Shown: positions 53,056-62,314 of the stretch, piece after piece
How positions within the stretch are numbered: the first letter of the stretch is position 1
How the letters are laid out: the number at the start of each line of letters is the position of its first letter
Source: Flavobacteriales bacterium
GTDB taxonomy: Bacteria; Bacteroidota; Bacteroidia; Flavobacteriales_D; Sanyastnellaceae
Assembly: GCA_947456965.1 (NCBI GenBank)
Contig: CANGTU010000008.1
Coordinates: 1-64,000 of the forward strand
Direction of reading: 5' to 3'
Length of the DNA stretch: 64,000 nt
Position numbers and translations under genes: made by a program
Notes under the pieces: generated by a model
The model's input: only the letters and a program-made list of their open reading frames with translations
Told to the model about the DNA's origin: nothing
Databases searched by the model: none

Positions 53056-53071
53056 CACGGTACACAGGTTC

Positions 53072-56000
53072 ATGCATTACAAGGGTATCTTCAGTCTGTT
53101 CTTTCTGCTCCTCGCAGCTCCGGGCGCCGATGCTCAGCCGGAAAAAGATTCCTGCGTTCCTGCCGTGTTTCTTCAGCGCCCCACTCCCTGGGCCGACTCT
53201 CTCATTCGAACTATGTCTCTGGATGAGAAAATCGGCCAGCTCTTTATGGTTGCGGCGTGGAGTGATGAGCGCCATGCCAATTATGATCCGGCAGGCATCG
53301 ATCTCCTCATCCGCAAATACGGTATCGGTGGAATCATTTTCTTCCAGGGTGGCCCGGTGCGCCAGGTCAACCTAACCAACCGGCACCAATCCAACTCCAG
53401 AATACCACTGCTCATCGGGATGGACGCGGAGTGGGGACTGGGTATGCGACTCGACTCCACGATCTCCTATCCACGACAGCTCGCTCTTGGCGCTGCTCAG
53501 GATGAACGGCTGGTCTATGATTTCGGTCTCGAGATGGCTCGCCAACTCAAAAGAATTGGCGTGCATGTGAGCTTCTCACCGGTGGTTGATATCAATAATA
53601 ATCCGCGGAATCCGGTCATCTCAAGCCGGTCATTTGGTCAGGATCGTGATCGCGTCACGCGATACAGCTACCAGTATATGATGGGCCTGCAGGATGGAGG
53701 TATCCACGCCAATGCCAAGCATTTTCCAGGGCATGGCGATACTGATACCGACAGCCATAAGGACCTTCCCATCATTCCATACAGCCGCCAGCGACTGGAT
53801 AGTCTTGAACTCTATCCCTACTACTATCTTTTCAATTACGGCTTGTCCAGTGTGATGATTGCTCACCTGTTCGTGCCGGCCATCGACTCTACTCCTGACC
53901 TTCCTTCCACGCTCTCTCCGAAGGTGGTGGATGGACTGCTTAGAAGGGAAATGGGGTTTGGGGGACTCATCTTTACGGATGCCATGAATATGCAGGGTGT
54001 TACACGCTTCTACCAGCCAGGCGATGCTGATGTACAGGCTCTGATGGCGGGTAATGATGTGGTGCTGTTTCCACTCAACGTGGCTACAGCCATAGACAGG
54101 GTAAAGGCCGCTATCGCCGAAGGAAGGCTTACAGAACAGCAGATCACAGAGAAGTGCCTGCGCGTGCTGAAGGCCAAAGAGTGGTCAGGCCTGTCCAAAT
54201 GGAGGCCTGTTCCCACCCGCGGACTTCTGGCCGAACTGCAGTCGCCCGAAGCTCAGCGCATGCGCAAGCGGATTGTAGAGGGATCCATCACCATCGTTCG
54301 CAATGAGGGAAACCTGGCGCCTGTGTGCTACTCGGATACGATGCGAGTGGCTCTGGTCGTCGTGGGAAGCTCATCTACTACCGCATTTGAAGAAACCATG
54401 ATGCGCTACGGGCGGTTTGATGTGTTTCGCATGGACAAAACGCCGGGAATGGAAACCGCTATCGCACTGCATGATACGCTGGTGCATTATGACCTGGTGG
54501 TGGCAGCAATGGTGGGAACGAGCAATAAGTTGAGTAAAAATTTTGGCATTACGAATGAGTCGGCCCGGATCCTGAATGCCGTAGGACGGAAAACAGGTGT
54601 GGTGATGTGTCTCTTTGCGAATCCATACTCGATCCTGGCGCTCAAGGAGCTGGATGAGATTGAGACCATTGCCGTAGCGTATCAGGATGATGCCATGACT
54701 CAGCAGGTGATGGCAGAAGTTCTTTCCGGCGCATGCACCGCTACCGGCCGACTTCCGGTGAGCACTGATCCTTACTTTGTGACCGGCACGGGGAATATGT
54801 GGTCCGACAGGACGCGTCTGCGCTGGATGAGACCATCTGAACTGGGAATCTGCCTGGAACCCGGGGATGCCGTTGCCGGAATTGCCCGCGAAGCAGAGCA
54901 GCCCACGCCAAAGCCTGCACGATCATACCGCGAGGATATGATGGCTGATGATGTTCGTCGCGTTGAACTCTCAGAGGCTGACTGCTTCGGAGAGGTGGAC
55001 CGCATCGCCCAGGAAGGAATAGAGAAAAAGGCCTATCCCGGATGTCGTATCCTCGCGGCTTGGCATGGTCAGGTCATTTATGATAAGTCATTTGGTCACC
55101 TCGATTGGAATGGTCATCAGCCCGTAACTCAGCAAACAGTGTACGATCTGGCCTCCATCACCAAAGTGGCATCGTCCACACTTGCCATAATGAAGCTGGT
55201 GGATGAAGGCAAAGTGTCCGTGGAAAAGGCTCTCGGTGACTACCTTCCAATTCCCCGGGATAATCCTTATTCGCGTGTCGTCCTGCGCGACATGCTTGCC
55301 CATACTGCCGGGTTCCGCGCATGGATTCCATTTTATCAGGAGACACTCGAAAAGGGCAAACTCAAAGAAGGGGTGTACACACAGGTAGCTGACTCGCTCC
55401 ACCGCATGCAGGTGGCGGATAGCTTGTTTATTCTGGACTCATACCGGGATACTATTTATGAGCACATTCTGCGCACTCCCATTTCCAAGGATAAGAATTA
55501 CCTCTACAGCGATATCGGTTACTACTTGATCCAGCGCATTGTGGAGGGCCAGACGGGACAATCCCTCGACGATTACGTGACCGAACAATTTTACCGTCCG
55601 CTGGGGCTCCTGCATACCGGGTACAATCCGCTTTCGCGAATGCAACGCTCGTCAGTTGCTCCCACCGAGCACGACAGGCTGTGGCGGAAACAACTTGTGC
55701 AGGGCTATGTGCATGACCAGGGAGCAGCGATGATGGGCGGGGTAGCTGGGCACGCCGGACTCTTCTCCACCGCGCAGGAGTTAGCCATCCTCATGCAGAT
55801 GGTACTCAACGGCGGAACATACGGCGGCACCCGCTATCTGAGCGAGGAGGTGGTGCGAATGTTCAACACGCGCTACTTCGATAAGAACCGGCGGGGACTG
55901 GGCTTCGATAAGCCCGCCATAAGCGGCGGCGGATCTGCCTGCGCTGAGGCATCGCCGGAGAGTTTTGGTCACACCGGATTCACAGGTACCATGTGCTGGG

Positions 56001-56152
56001 CTGATCCGCAAACCGGAATCGTATTCGTATTTCTTAGCAATCGGGTCAACCCCGATGCAGAGAACAAGCTGCTCCAGACTCTGGATATTCGCACGCGTGC
56101 CCAGTCGGTTTTCTACCGGATCCTCGCTGAGGCGGGGCGGGGCGCCCAGTAA
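53072..56152 (+). CDS. GH3 beta-N-acetylhexosaminidase (NagZ-like) fused to a serine beta-lactamase-like domain
   Basis: A 1026-residue exported protein with signal peptide MHYKGIFSLFFLLLAAPGADA. The first half is a GH3 domain (about 40-390): AKHFPGHGDTDTDSH (the His-Asp catalytic dyad loop of NagZ) and IFTDAMNMQGVT with the nucleophile Asp. A GH3 C-terminal-like part follows (about 400-590). The second half (about 640-1020) is a beta-lactamase/esterase fold with SITK (SxxK) and YSDIGYY (the Y-x-N-equivalent). Such fusions are known in Bacteroidota and likely recycle peptidoglycan. The start at 53072 avoids the overlap with the channel gene. Confidence 0.93.
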   Translation: MHYKGIFSLFFLLLAAPGADAQPEKDSCVPAVFLQRPTPWADSLIRTMSLDEKIGQLFMVAAWSDERHANYDPAGIDLLIRKYGIGGIIFFQGGPVRQVNLTNRHQSNSRIPLLIGMDAEWGLGMRLDSTISYPRQLALGAAQDERLVYDFGLEMARQLKRIGVHVSFSPVVDINNNPRNPVISSRSFGQDRDRVTRYSYQYMMGLQDGGIHANAKHFPGHGDTDTDSHKDLPIIPYSRQRLDSLELYPYYYLFNYGLSSVMIAHLFVPAIDSTPDLPSTLSPKVVDGLLRREMGFGGLIFTDAMNMQGVTRFYQPGDADVQALMAGNDVVLFPLNVATAIDRVKAAIAEGRLTEQQITEKCLRVLKAKEWSGLSKWRPVPTRGLLAELQSPEAQRMRKRIVEGSITIVRNEGNLAPVCYSDTMRVALVVVGSSSTTAFEETMMRYGRFDVFRMDKTPGMETAIALHDTLVHYDLVVAAMVGTSNKLSKNFGITNESARILNAVGRKTGVVMCLFANPYSILALKELDEIETIAVAYQDDAMTQQVMAEVLSGACTATGRLPVSTDPYFVTGTGNMWSDRTRLRWMRPSELGICLEPGDAVAGIAREAEQPTPKPARSYREDMMADDVRRVELSEADCFGEVDRIAQEGIEKKAYPGCRILAAWHGQVIYDKSFGHLDWNGHQPVTQQTVYDLASITKVASSTLAIMKLVDEGKVSVEKALGDYLPIPRDNPYSRVVLRDMLAHTAGFRAWIPFYQETLEKGKLKEGVYTQVADSLHRMQVADSLFILDSYRDTIYEHILRTPISKDKNYLYSDIGYYLIQRIVEGQTGQSLDDYVTEQFYRPLGLLHTGYNPLSRMQRSSVAPTEHDRLWRKQLVQGYVHDQGAAMMGGVAGHAGLFSTAQELAILMQMVLNGGTYGGTRYLSEEVVRMFNTRYFDKNRRGLGFDKPAISGGGSACAEASPESFGHTGFTGTMCWADPQTGIVFVFLSNRVNPDAENKLLQTLDIRTRAQSVFYRILAEAGRGAQ

Positions 56153-56196
56153 ACAAGGTCCTCCTGTTTTTTTGGCAGGGATTGAACACACTGCCC

Positions 56197-56204
56197 GACT
56201 TTTG
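56197..56204 (+). promoter_or_regulatory. Candidate -7 box for bshA
   Basis: GACTTTTG, one mismatch from TAnnTTTG, 15 bases before the ATG at 56220. Confidence 0.45.
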
Positions 56205-56219
56205 CTGTTTCCTGTTCAC

Positions 56220-57359
56220 ATGTCTTCATTCCTGAAAATTGGTATTGTCTGCTATCCGACATTCGGCGGAAGCGGCGTGGTAGCCACTGAGCTGGGCAAG
56301 GCCCTTGCCGAGAAGGGCCATGAAATCCACTTCATCACCTATAGCCAGCCAGTGCGACTGGGTGGCGTGCGTAAGAATGTCCGCTACCATGAAGTAAACG
56401 TGAGCGATTATCCGCTCTTTCTTTATCCACCTTATGAACTCGTACTGGCCAGCAAAATGGTGGATGTGGCCAAGTATGAAAAGCTCGATCTCCTGCACGT
56501 TCACTACGCTATTCCCCACGCATCGGCTGCCATCACAGCCAAACAGGTGCTCGCTGAGGAAGGTATTCACCTGCCTGTGGTCACCACCTTGCATGGTACA
56601 GATATCACCTTGCTCGGCAAGGACGCTTCTTTCGAGCCGGTGATCTCCTTTGCTATCAACAAGAGTGATGCGGTTACAGCCGTATCCCAGAGCCTGCGGC
56701 TTGATACTTACAAGCTCTTCGGTATCAACCGGGAAATCGAAGTGATTCCCAATTTCATCCGGTTGGAGCGACAGGATGGCCGGGCCAACCATGAGCTCCG
56801 CGCCGAATATGCTGAACCGGATGAGAAGGTGCTGGTGCATATCTCCAACTTCAGGCCGGTGAAGCGAATCCATGAAGTGGTTGAGATTTTTGCCGGTATC
56901 CGCAAGGAGATCAAGAGCAAACTGATCATGGTAGGTGATGGTCCCGAGCGCTCACGTGCAGAACAGTTTTGCAGAGAGCACGGATTATGCGATGATGTCA
57001 CCTTCCTCGGAAATGTCAAAAACCCGATGGAAATCCTTTCCATTGCTGATCTTTTTATCCTCCCTTCAGAATCAGAGAGCTTCGGACTTTCCGCACTGGA
57101 AGCGATGGCGCATGGCGTCCCGGTTATTTCCACCAATACAGGAGGCCTTCCAGAGGTAAACCGCCACGGCGTGACTGGTATGATGAGCCCGGTCGGTGAT
57201 GTCGAGGACATGATACGCAATTCGGTCTATGTCCTCAGTGACTCCACCCGCTATGAGCGATTCAGACAAAAGGCCTACGACCGGGCCCGCGAATTCACCA
57301 TGGAGCGAATCCTGCCGATGTATGAACAGATTTATAATCAGGTACTCCAATGGGCATGA
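56220..57359 (+). CDS. bshA: N-acetyl-alpha-D-glucosaminyl L-malate synthase BshA
   Basis: A 379-residue GT4 glycosyltransferase that joins GlcNAc from UDP-GlcNAc to L-malate, the first step of bacillithiol synthesis. The N-terminal IGIVCYPTFGGSGVVATELG (about 6-25) is typical of BshA; VTTLHGTDITLLG and the C-terminal LPSESESFGLSALEAMAHG with VISTNTGGLPE (the donor-binding Glu-x7-Glu region) are also present. BshB and BshC are not in the window. The frame is open from 55965 inside the previous gene, but ATG 56220 starts the family. Confidence 0.93.
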   Translation: MSSFLKIGIVCYPTFGGSGVVATELGKALAEKGHEIHFITYSQPVRLGGVRKNVRYHEVNVSDYPLFLYPPYELVLASKMVDVAKYEKLDLLHVHYAIPHASAAITAKQVLAEEGIHLPVVTTLHGTDITLLGKDASFEPVISFAINKSDAVTAVSQSLRLDTYKLFGINREIEVIPNFIRLERQDGRANHELRAEYAEPDEKVLVHISNFRPVKRIHEVVEIFAGIRKEIKSKLIMVGDGPERSRAEQFCREHGLCDDVTFLGNVKNPMEILSIADLFILPSESESFGLSALEAMAHGVPVISTNTGGLPEVNRHGVTGMMSPVGDVEDMIRNSVYVLSDSTRYERFRQKAYDRAREFTMERILPMYEQIYNQVLQWA

Positions 57360-57928
57360 ACCATACTGAACCCCGTTTTATCGGTAAGCGAATCCAGGTT
57401 CTTCGCCAACGGGATAAGATCGAAATACGCATCTCGCAGCGCATTGAACGCTGGCAAGAGGCGCTGCTGGTTGGATGGCTGGCCGCATGGACCTTCTGCG
57501 GTGTGGTGTTTATCTATTACCTCGCCGTAGCTCCGACCTCTTCTGACCGGATCTTTTTCCTGATTGCCACTGCGGCGTGGCTCTATTTCTTCATTCGTAT
57601 CCTGAAGGTATACTTATGGCGGCGAATAGGAGAGGAGGTCATTTTGATAGAACCCGGATTCATTTCTGTGCGCCATGCTTTTGGACGGTACGGCCGTCCT
57701 GATCGTTTTCCGCTCTACCAGGGTTTCAGACTTGAAGTCTTGAGAAGCAACCCGACCTCATTCCTGGCTTTTATGGACGACAGCTTCTGGATCATGGGTG
57801 GTGAGCGGATCAGCTTCAGGTTCAACGGCAGACAATACCAGTTTGGGAAGCAACTCCATCACCGGGATGCAGACCTCCTCATGCGAGTCATCGAAGGAGG
57901 AGTGAGGGAGTATACGAAGAAGATTTAG
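57356..57928 (+). CDS. Small membrane protein cotranscribed with bshA
   Basis: A 190-residue protein with two hydrophobic segments (about 36-57 and 62-83) and a C-terminal soluble domain rich in Arg and Phe (RHAFGRYGRPDRFPLY). ATG 57356 overlaps the bshA stop (ATGA); ATG 57350, two codons earlier in frame, is also possible. I do not recognise the family. Its stop TAG overlaps the aroQ stop on the other strand by 4 bases. Confidence 0.78.
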   Translation: MNHTEPRFIGKRIQVLRQRDKIEIRISQRIERWQEALLVGWLAAWTFCGVVFIYYLAVAPTSSDRIFFLIATAAWLYFFIRILKVYLWRRIGEEVILIEPGFISVRHAFGRYGRPDRFPLYQGFRLEVLRSNPTSFLAFMDDSFWIMGGERISFRFNGRQYQFGKQLHHRDADLLMRVIEGGVREYTKKI

Positions 57929-58350
57929 TGGTCGAGGAAGTGCATCAGCGCTAACTCATAGGACCAAAGCCCGAATCCGGAGATCACTCCGATGCAGTGG
58001 GCCGCAGTCAGCGAAACATGACGATATTCTTCCCGCTTATACAGATTGCTGATGTGAACCTCAATGACAGGAGTCTGGATTGCCGCAATCGCATCAGCAA
58101 GGGATACACTGGTGTGGCAGTACCCGCCGGGGTTGAAGATGATTCCTTCAAAAGAAAAACCAACCTCGTGGAGGCGGTTCACCAATTCACCTTCGACATT
58201 GCTCTGGTAATACTCCAGATCGGCCTCCGGAAACGACTGCCGAAGGGCCTGAAAAAAGGTAGGGAAGTCCTGATTTCCGTATATCTCCGGCTCCCGCTTG
58301 CCGAGCAGGTTCAAATTCGGACCGTTGATGATTGCAATACGCTTTCCCAT
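57925..58350 (-). CDS. aroQ: 3-dehydroquinate dehydratase, type II
   Basis: A 141-residue enzyme of the shikimate pathway. Landmarks are NGPNLNLLGKREPEIYG (about 8-24) with the catalytic Arg/Tyr loop, FNPGGYCHTSVSL (about 73-85) and EVHISNLYKREEYRHVS (about 97-113). The start MGKRIAIING is at 58350; the frame is open another 37 codons upstream, but that part overlaps the end of the coiled-coil gene. It begins 1 base after that gene's stop, so they are cotranscribed. Confidence 0.95.
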   Translation of the reverse strand: MGKRIAIINGPNLNLLGKREPEIYGNQDFPTFFQALRQSFPEADLEYYQSNVEGELVNRLHEVGFSFEGIIFNPGGYCHTSVSLADAIAAIQTPVIEVHISNLYKREEYRHVSLTAAHCIGVISGFGLWSYELALMHFLDH

Positions 58351-58351
58351 A

Positions 58352-61114
58352 TCACTCGCCGGCGCGCAGTGTTTCCCTGACCCACATCTCCTCTGTAATG
58401 GAACGATCGTTCTTGAAGTAGTAGATGCCGGTCTTGGATACCACCTTGCGATATGTATCAACCTTATTGCCCCGCTTCACCACACGCTCGATGATCTTGC
58501 GGCTGGGCTTGGTCTCTTCGTAAGAGGTCTCAGTGACTCCCTCAGGCAGTTCTTCGGTTCCCGGCATGACCATGTACTCATCATCGGTTTTGGCTCTTCC
58601 CGGATTGAGGTTGTTGAGCTGCTCACGGGCTTCATAACGGCGCCGCGCAGATTCCTGATCACTCTCAGAGGTGAGCAAGGCCGCTGATTGCTTCTGACGG
58701 TTGATGTCCATGATCTCATCCTCCTGCAGATTTTCTTTACCATCCCCAATGTTGGCGGCTCGCTTCTTTTCCTGTTCAATGTTTCCGGAAGTTGAGTTGA
58801 GACGAACCTCAGCTGCTGAGCGCACATCACGCTGGCGTGCTGCCGCATCTTCCTTTTTCTCTGTGGCTGTTTGCTCGTTCGCCTGGCGCACTTGCTCTCC
58901 TTCGCGTGCCATATTGACGAGATCCTCCTTCCGCCGTTCCACTGCTGCCGTATTGGCCGCCACGCGGGCATCACCCTTGCTGCGGTTGAGCTCCTCCGTT
59001 TCGCGGTAGGTCTGCTGCTCTGACTGTATACGCTCAGTGGACTGCTGGCGATATCGGTCATTTTCGCGCAGCGCAGCCTGTTCCTGTTTCATCTCCTCAT
59101 TCTCCTGAGCAGCGCGCTCCGTGCGACTCCTGGCCTGCTGTTCGTTCTCTTTCCGCTTCTTGTCGTCCTGCTCCTTGGATTCAGCCATTTCCAGGACTTG
59201 TCTGGCCTGCCAACTATCTCCTGTGCGGTAGATATTGTCCATCTTATCCTTCTGGCTGTTGATGTTGTCCAGGCGTTCCTTGCGACCATCTTCGGCCCGA
59301 TTGGACTGCGCTGTCTGCTGGTCGGCGTATGCCTGCTTGCGCTCCTCCATGGCCTTGGTCTTGGCTTCCTCTTCGATGCGCCTCGCCTCGCGGTAGTAAG
59401 CATCTACGGCCTGCTCCTCGGAGTTGTCCACCTTGAGGAATGCAGCGCGGTTCCTCCGGGCTTCTTCCTCTGCAGCCAGAGCGGCCTCCCGCTCTTTGCG
59501 CTTGCGCTCTTCTTCTTCTTCCAGGGCTCTGCGCTGCTCAGCAGCCATGCGTTCGGCTTCTTCGCGCTGGCGCCTCAGTTCTTCTTCCTGACGAAGGCGC
59601 TCGGCATTCCTGGCGTCATTATCCCGGGCCATGGCCGCTTCTTCATCCCGGATTCGGGCGATCAGATCGTCGATCGCCTTCATCCTGGCAGCCGGGTATT
59701 TTTCCGCCGGCTTGATATCCAGTGCGAGCTGGTATTCAGACTTAGCCGATTCGAGCATAGCCACGTCCTTCTCACGCGAATCAACGTAAAAACGGTCTGC
59801 GGCAATCACGTGCTTGTTGTATTCGTTTTCAAGTCTCTGCCTTTCTGCATCGTCTCTCGCCGCCGCCGCATCCGCCTGTTCCTTGTTACGGAGTTCCTGA
59901 AGGATTCTCTCAATTTCCGCAATCTTGTCTTTCGGGTATCGCTCCTCGGACTTGAGCTGTCCTGCCTCTTTGAAATTGGAAAGCGCTGTATCGTATTTTT
60001 TCTCACTGAGGTTCTTATCGCCCAGCTTCACCAGATCATCATATCGCTGCTGAAGCTGCTTGCGTTTGGCCTCATCGGCCAGCATGGCATCCAATGCCGA
60101 CTGGGCCTTGGCTATCTGATCTTTCGGATAACTCTCATTGGACAGAACGGCAAGCGCAGCCCGGTACTTCTCAATGGATACTGCGTAGTCCTTGTTGGTG
60201 TACTTCGCGTCTGCCTCTGCAACCAGAGCGTCATACTCTTTCCTCAAGGCCTCCTGATCGAGCATTTTTCCAATTTCGGCCAGTTTTTCTTTCGGATATC
60301 GTTCCTCTTTCTTCAGGTTGGAAGCTTCCGTGAAACTATTCCTGGCTTCGCTCCATTTCTTTTGAGCGAAGTAGTTGTCGCCTTCGGTAATCAGTCGCTT
60401 GTAATCCTCCTCCTTCTTCCTGGCAGCCATCATTTCATCATACTTGGCCTTGGCTTCAGCATATTTGGTTTTGGCAGGCTGATCCTGAGGGAAAAGCTTC
60501 GAAGCCGCTTCGTACTTCGCCATGGCATCCTGATAGCTCTTCTCAATCATCTTCTTGTCGCCATCCGCCATGAGCTTGTCGTACTCCTTTTTCAAGGCCT
60601 CGTCCTCGGACCCGAGCTTGGCAACGCGGTCTTGCTCGGCCTTAATCTTGGTCTGCATGCGTTCGGTGTACTTGAAGTCAAAGGAGATGTTATTCTCCTG
60701 ATCATTGAACGAGGCCATTCCTATAGGCTCCTTCATAATGTCCAGGTTGAAGCCTTCAATCATGGGAAACAGATTGAGGTTGACATCACTCTGGAAGCCG
60801 CCTGAACGGTCTTCAGCAGGAATATTCCGGGTGTCAAAACGCAGGATTTTTGGTACGTAGCCCTGCCGGCTGAACTTGAATTCGTAGATATATCCAAGTG
60901 GTACATCAATCTGAATTTTGCCTGATGTTCCCGCATCAATGACGTCAAACTGACTGCCATTCTGGTAAATGGCGATCTGGACAGCATCGAGTTTCTTCAG
61001 GCTCAACTCATCCTTCAGGGCTCCCCGGAGACGGAGAACCTCAGTCTGGGCAGGGGCCACAGCAGCCAACAAGATGGCCACCAATGAAAGCAGGAGAAAT
61101 CTCCGGTTCTTCAT
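58352..61114 (-). CDS. Large exported repeat and coiled-coil protein
   Basis: A 920-residue protein with a signal peptide (MKNRRFLLLSLVAILLAAVAPAQ). Residues about 26-95 are a carboxypeptidase-regulatory-like beta domain (FDVIDAGTSGKIQIDVP). About 165-490 hold five helical repeats of 55-75 residues with the pattern Y-x2-L-x3-GD-x-Y/F-x2-KK-Y/W-x2-A-x3-F/Y-x2-A-x2-L-x3-E-x-YP, TPR-like. About 500-830 are charged coiled coil; the C-terminal 80 residues form a small conserved-looking domain (KIIERVVKRGNKVDTYRK, GIYYFKNDRSITEEMW). I recognise relatives across Bacteroidota but no characterised function. A structural periplasmic role is likely. Confidence 0.85.
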   Translation of the reverse strand: MKNRRFLLLSLVAILLAAVAPAQTEVLRLRGALKDELSLKKLDAVQIAIYQNGSQFDVIDAGTSGKIQIDVPLGYIYEFKFSRQGYVPKILRFDTRNIPAEDRSGGFQSDVNLNLFPMIEGFNLDIMKEPIGMASFNDQENNISFDFKYTERMQTKIKAEQDRVAKLGSEDEALKKEYDKLMADGDKKMIEKSYQDAMAKYEAASKLFPQDQPAKTKYAEAKAKYDEMMAARKKEEDYKRLITEGDNYFAQKKWSEARNSFTEASNLKKEERYPKEKLAEIGKMLDQEALRKEYDALVAEADAKYTNKDYAVSIEKYRAALAVLSNESYPKDQIAKAQSALDAMLADEAKRKQLQQRYDDLVKLGDKNLSEKKYDTALSNFKEAGQLKSEERYPKDKIAEIERILQELRNKEQADAAAARDDAERQRLENEYNKHVIAADRFYVDSREKDVAMLESAKSEYQLALDIKPAEKYPAARMKAIDDLIARIRDEEAAMARDNDARNAERLRQEEELRRQREEAERMAAEQRRALEEEEERKRKEREAALAAEEEARRNRAAFLKVDNSEEQAVDAYYREARRIEEEAKTKAMEERKQAYADQQTAQSNRAEDGRKERLDNINSQKDKMDNIYRTGDSWQARQVLEMAESKEQDDKKRKENEQQARSRTERAAQENEEMKQEQAALRENDRYRQQSTERIQSEQQTYRETEELNRSKGDARVAANTAAVERRKEDLVNMAREGEQVRQANEQTATEKKEDAAARQRDVRSAAEVRLNSTSGNIEQEKKRAANIGDGKENLQEDEIMDINRQKQSAALLTSESDQESARRRYEAREQLNNLNPGRAKTDDEYMVMPGTEELPEGVTETSYEETKPSRKIIERVVKRGNKVDTYRKVVSKTGIYYFKNDRSITEEMWVRETLRAGE

Positions 61115-61185
61115 GTTCTTTGCAGGTTATGACAGCAGAGGCGATTCCGGAAGTCGGCAGCCTCCGGGTTAAATATCATATAACG

Positions 61186-61193
61186 TAAAGGTA
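61186..61193 (-). promoter_or_regulatory. -7 promoter box for the coiled-coil gene
   Basis: TACCTTTA on the minus strand, one mismatch from consensus, 71 bases before the start at 61114. It overlaps the start codon of the divergent oxidoreductase gene, so the two genes may affect each other's transcription. Confidence 0.5.
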
Positions 61194-62314
61194 TGTATTT
61201 TAGTTATTGGGAAAGGCGGACTTTTCTGGGAGATCCTGACGTACTTATCATCGGGGCAGGTATTGTGGGGCTCACTACAGCTATCTTCCTGAAGCGTTCA
61301 TCACCCGCGCTCAGGATTGTGGTCATGGAGGAACATCCGGTTTCAGGCGGCGCCTCATCGCGCAATGCGGGCTTCGCATGCTTCGGCAGCGCCGGTGAGC
61401 TGCTCGACGATATGAAGGTGCGCCCGGAAGGGGAGGTGATTGCACTGGCTGCCCGCCGTTTCCGTGGTTTGCATGCTCTGCGGGAGCTGACAGGCGACAC
61501 ATCGCTGGGCTATGAACCGGTGGGTGGCTTCGAGGTTTTTCGTAAAGGGGAGGCAGAGTGGCTCTCGGAATGTCTGGATGCCTTGCCCCGGCTGAATCGT
61601 CTCCTGAGTGATGTGCTCGGAGAGCAGCCGTATGAACCCTTCCACGAGCGCCTTTTCGATGGCGCATCGGGCATCATCCGGAACCGGATGGAAGGTGCCG
61701 TGGATACAGGAAAGATGGTGGATGCGCTGCAGCACATGGCTCGCTCTTCGGGTGTGCGGATCCTTCATGGTATCCGTGTGCGGGATTGGAAACCAACGGG
61801 CGATGGTGTTGAAGTGGATATGGGCGGTGAGTGGATCAAAACGCGCCGGATGGTGGTATGCACCAACGGGTTTGCCCGCGCACTGATCCCGGAACTGGCC
61901 GTGCAGCCCGCCCGCAATCAGGTGATCGTGACTTCGCCCATATCCGGACTCCGGCTTCAGGGTACCTTCCACATGGACCGCGGTTATGTCTACTTCCGGG
62001 AGGTGCACGGACGACTGCTGATCGGTGGATTCCGCAACCTCGAACGGGAAGCTGAATTCACCTCCGCACCGGGTCTGACTCCCGGAATTCAGCATGCACT
62101 CGAGGATCTGCTTCAGACCTTCATTTTGCCCGGCAAAGGGGTGAATATCGAATACCGCTGGAGTGGCATCATGGGATTGGGTGAAAGCAAAGAGCCCATC
62201 ATCCGGGAGGTTGTGCCCGGCGTGTACTGTGGCGTGCGACTCGGCGGGATGGGCGTGGCTATAGGCACACTGGTTGGCCAGGATCTCGCATCGCTCGTAC
62301 TGAGCAGTCAGTGA
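61193..62314 (+). CDS. FAD-dependent oxidoreductase of the D-amino-acid oxidase family
   Basis: A 373-residue enzyme with an N-terminal FAD-binding loop DVLIIGAGIVGLTTA (about 16-30) and, further on, the conserved SSRNAGFACFG and GVRLGGMGVAIG blocks of DAO-type (DadA or glycine oxidase-like) proteins. The substrate amino acid or amine is unknown. Its 3' end overlaps the convergent gene by 7 bases. The N-terminal MYFSYWERRTFLGDP before the FAD loop is atypical; a later start in the same frame would need a non-ATG codon. Confidence 0.88.
   Translation: MYFSYWERRTFLGDPDVLIIGAGIVGLTTAIFLKRSSPALRIVVMEEHPVSGGASSRNAGFACFGSAGELLDDMKVRPEGEVIALAARRFRGLHALRELTGDTSLGYEPVGGFEVFRKGEAEWLSECLDALPRLNRLLSDVLGEQPYEPFHERLFDGASGIIRNRMEGAVDTGKMVDALQHMARSSGVRILHGIRVRDWKPTGDGVEVDMGGEWIKTRRMVVCTNGFARALIPELAVQPARNQVIVTSPISGLRLQGTFHMDRGYVYFREVHGRLLIGGFRNLEREAEFTSAPGLTPGIQHALEDLLQTFILPGKGVNIEYRWSGIMGLGESKEPIIREVVPGVYCGVRLGGMGVAIGTLVGQDLASLVLSSQ

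Noticed and set aside
59198-60805. A 535-codon plus-strand frame
   Set aside because: It is antisense to the Glu/Lys/Arg-rich coiled-coil gene, whose codon bias leaves long complementary frames open; the reading is Leu/Phe-rich with no domain.
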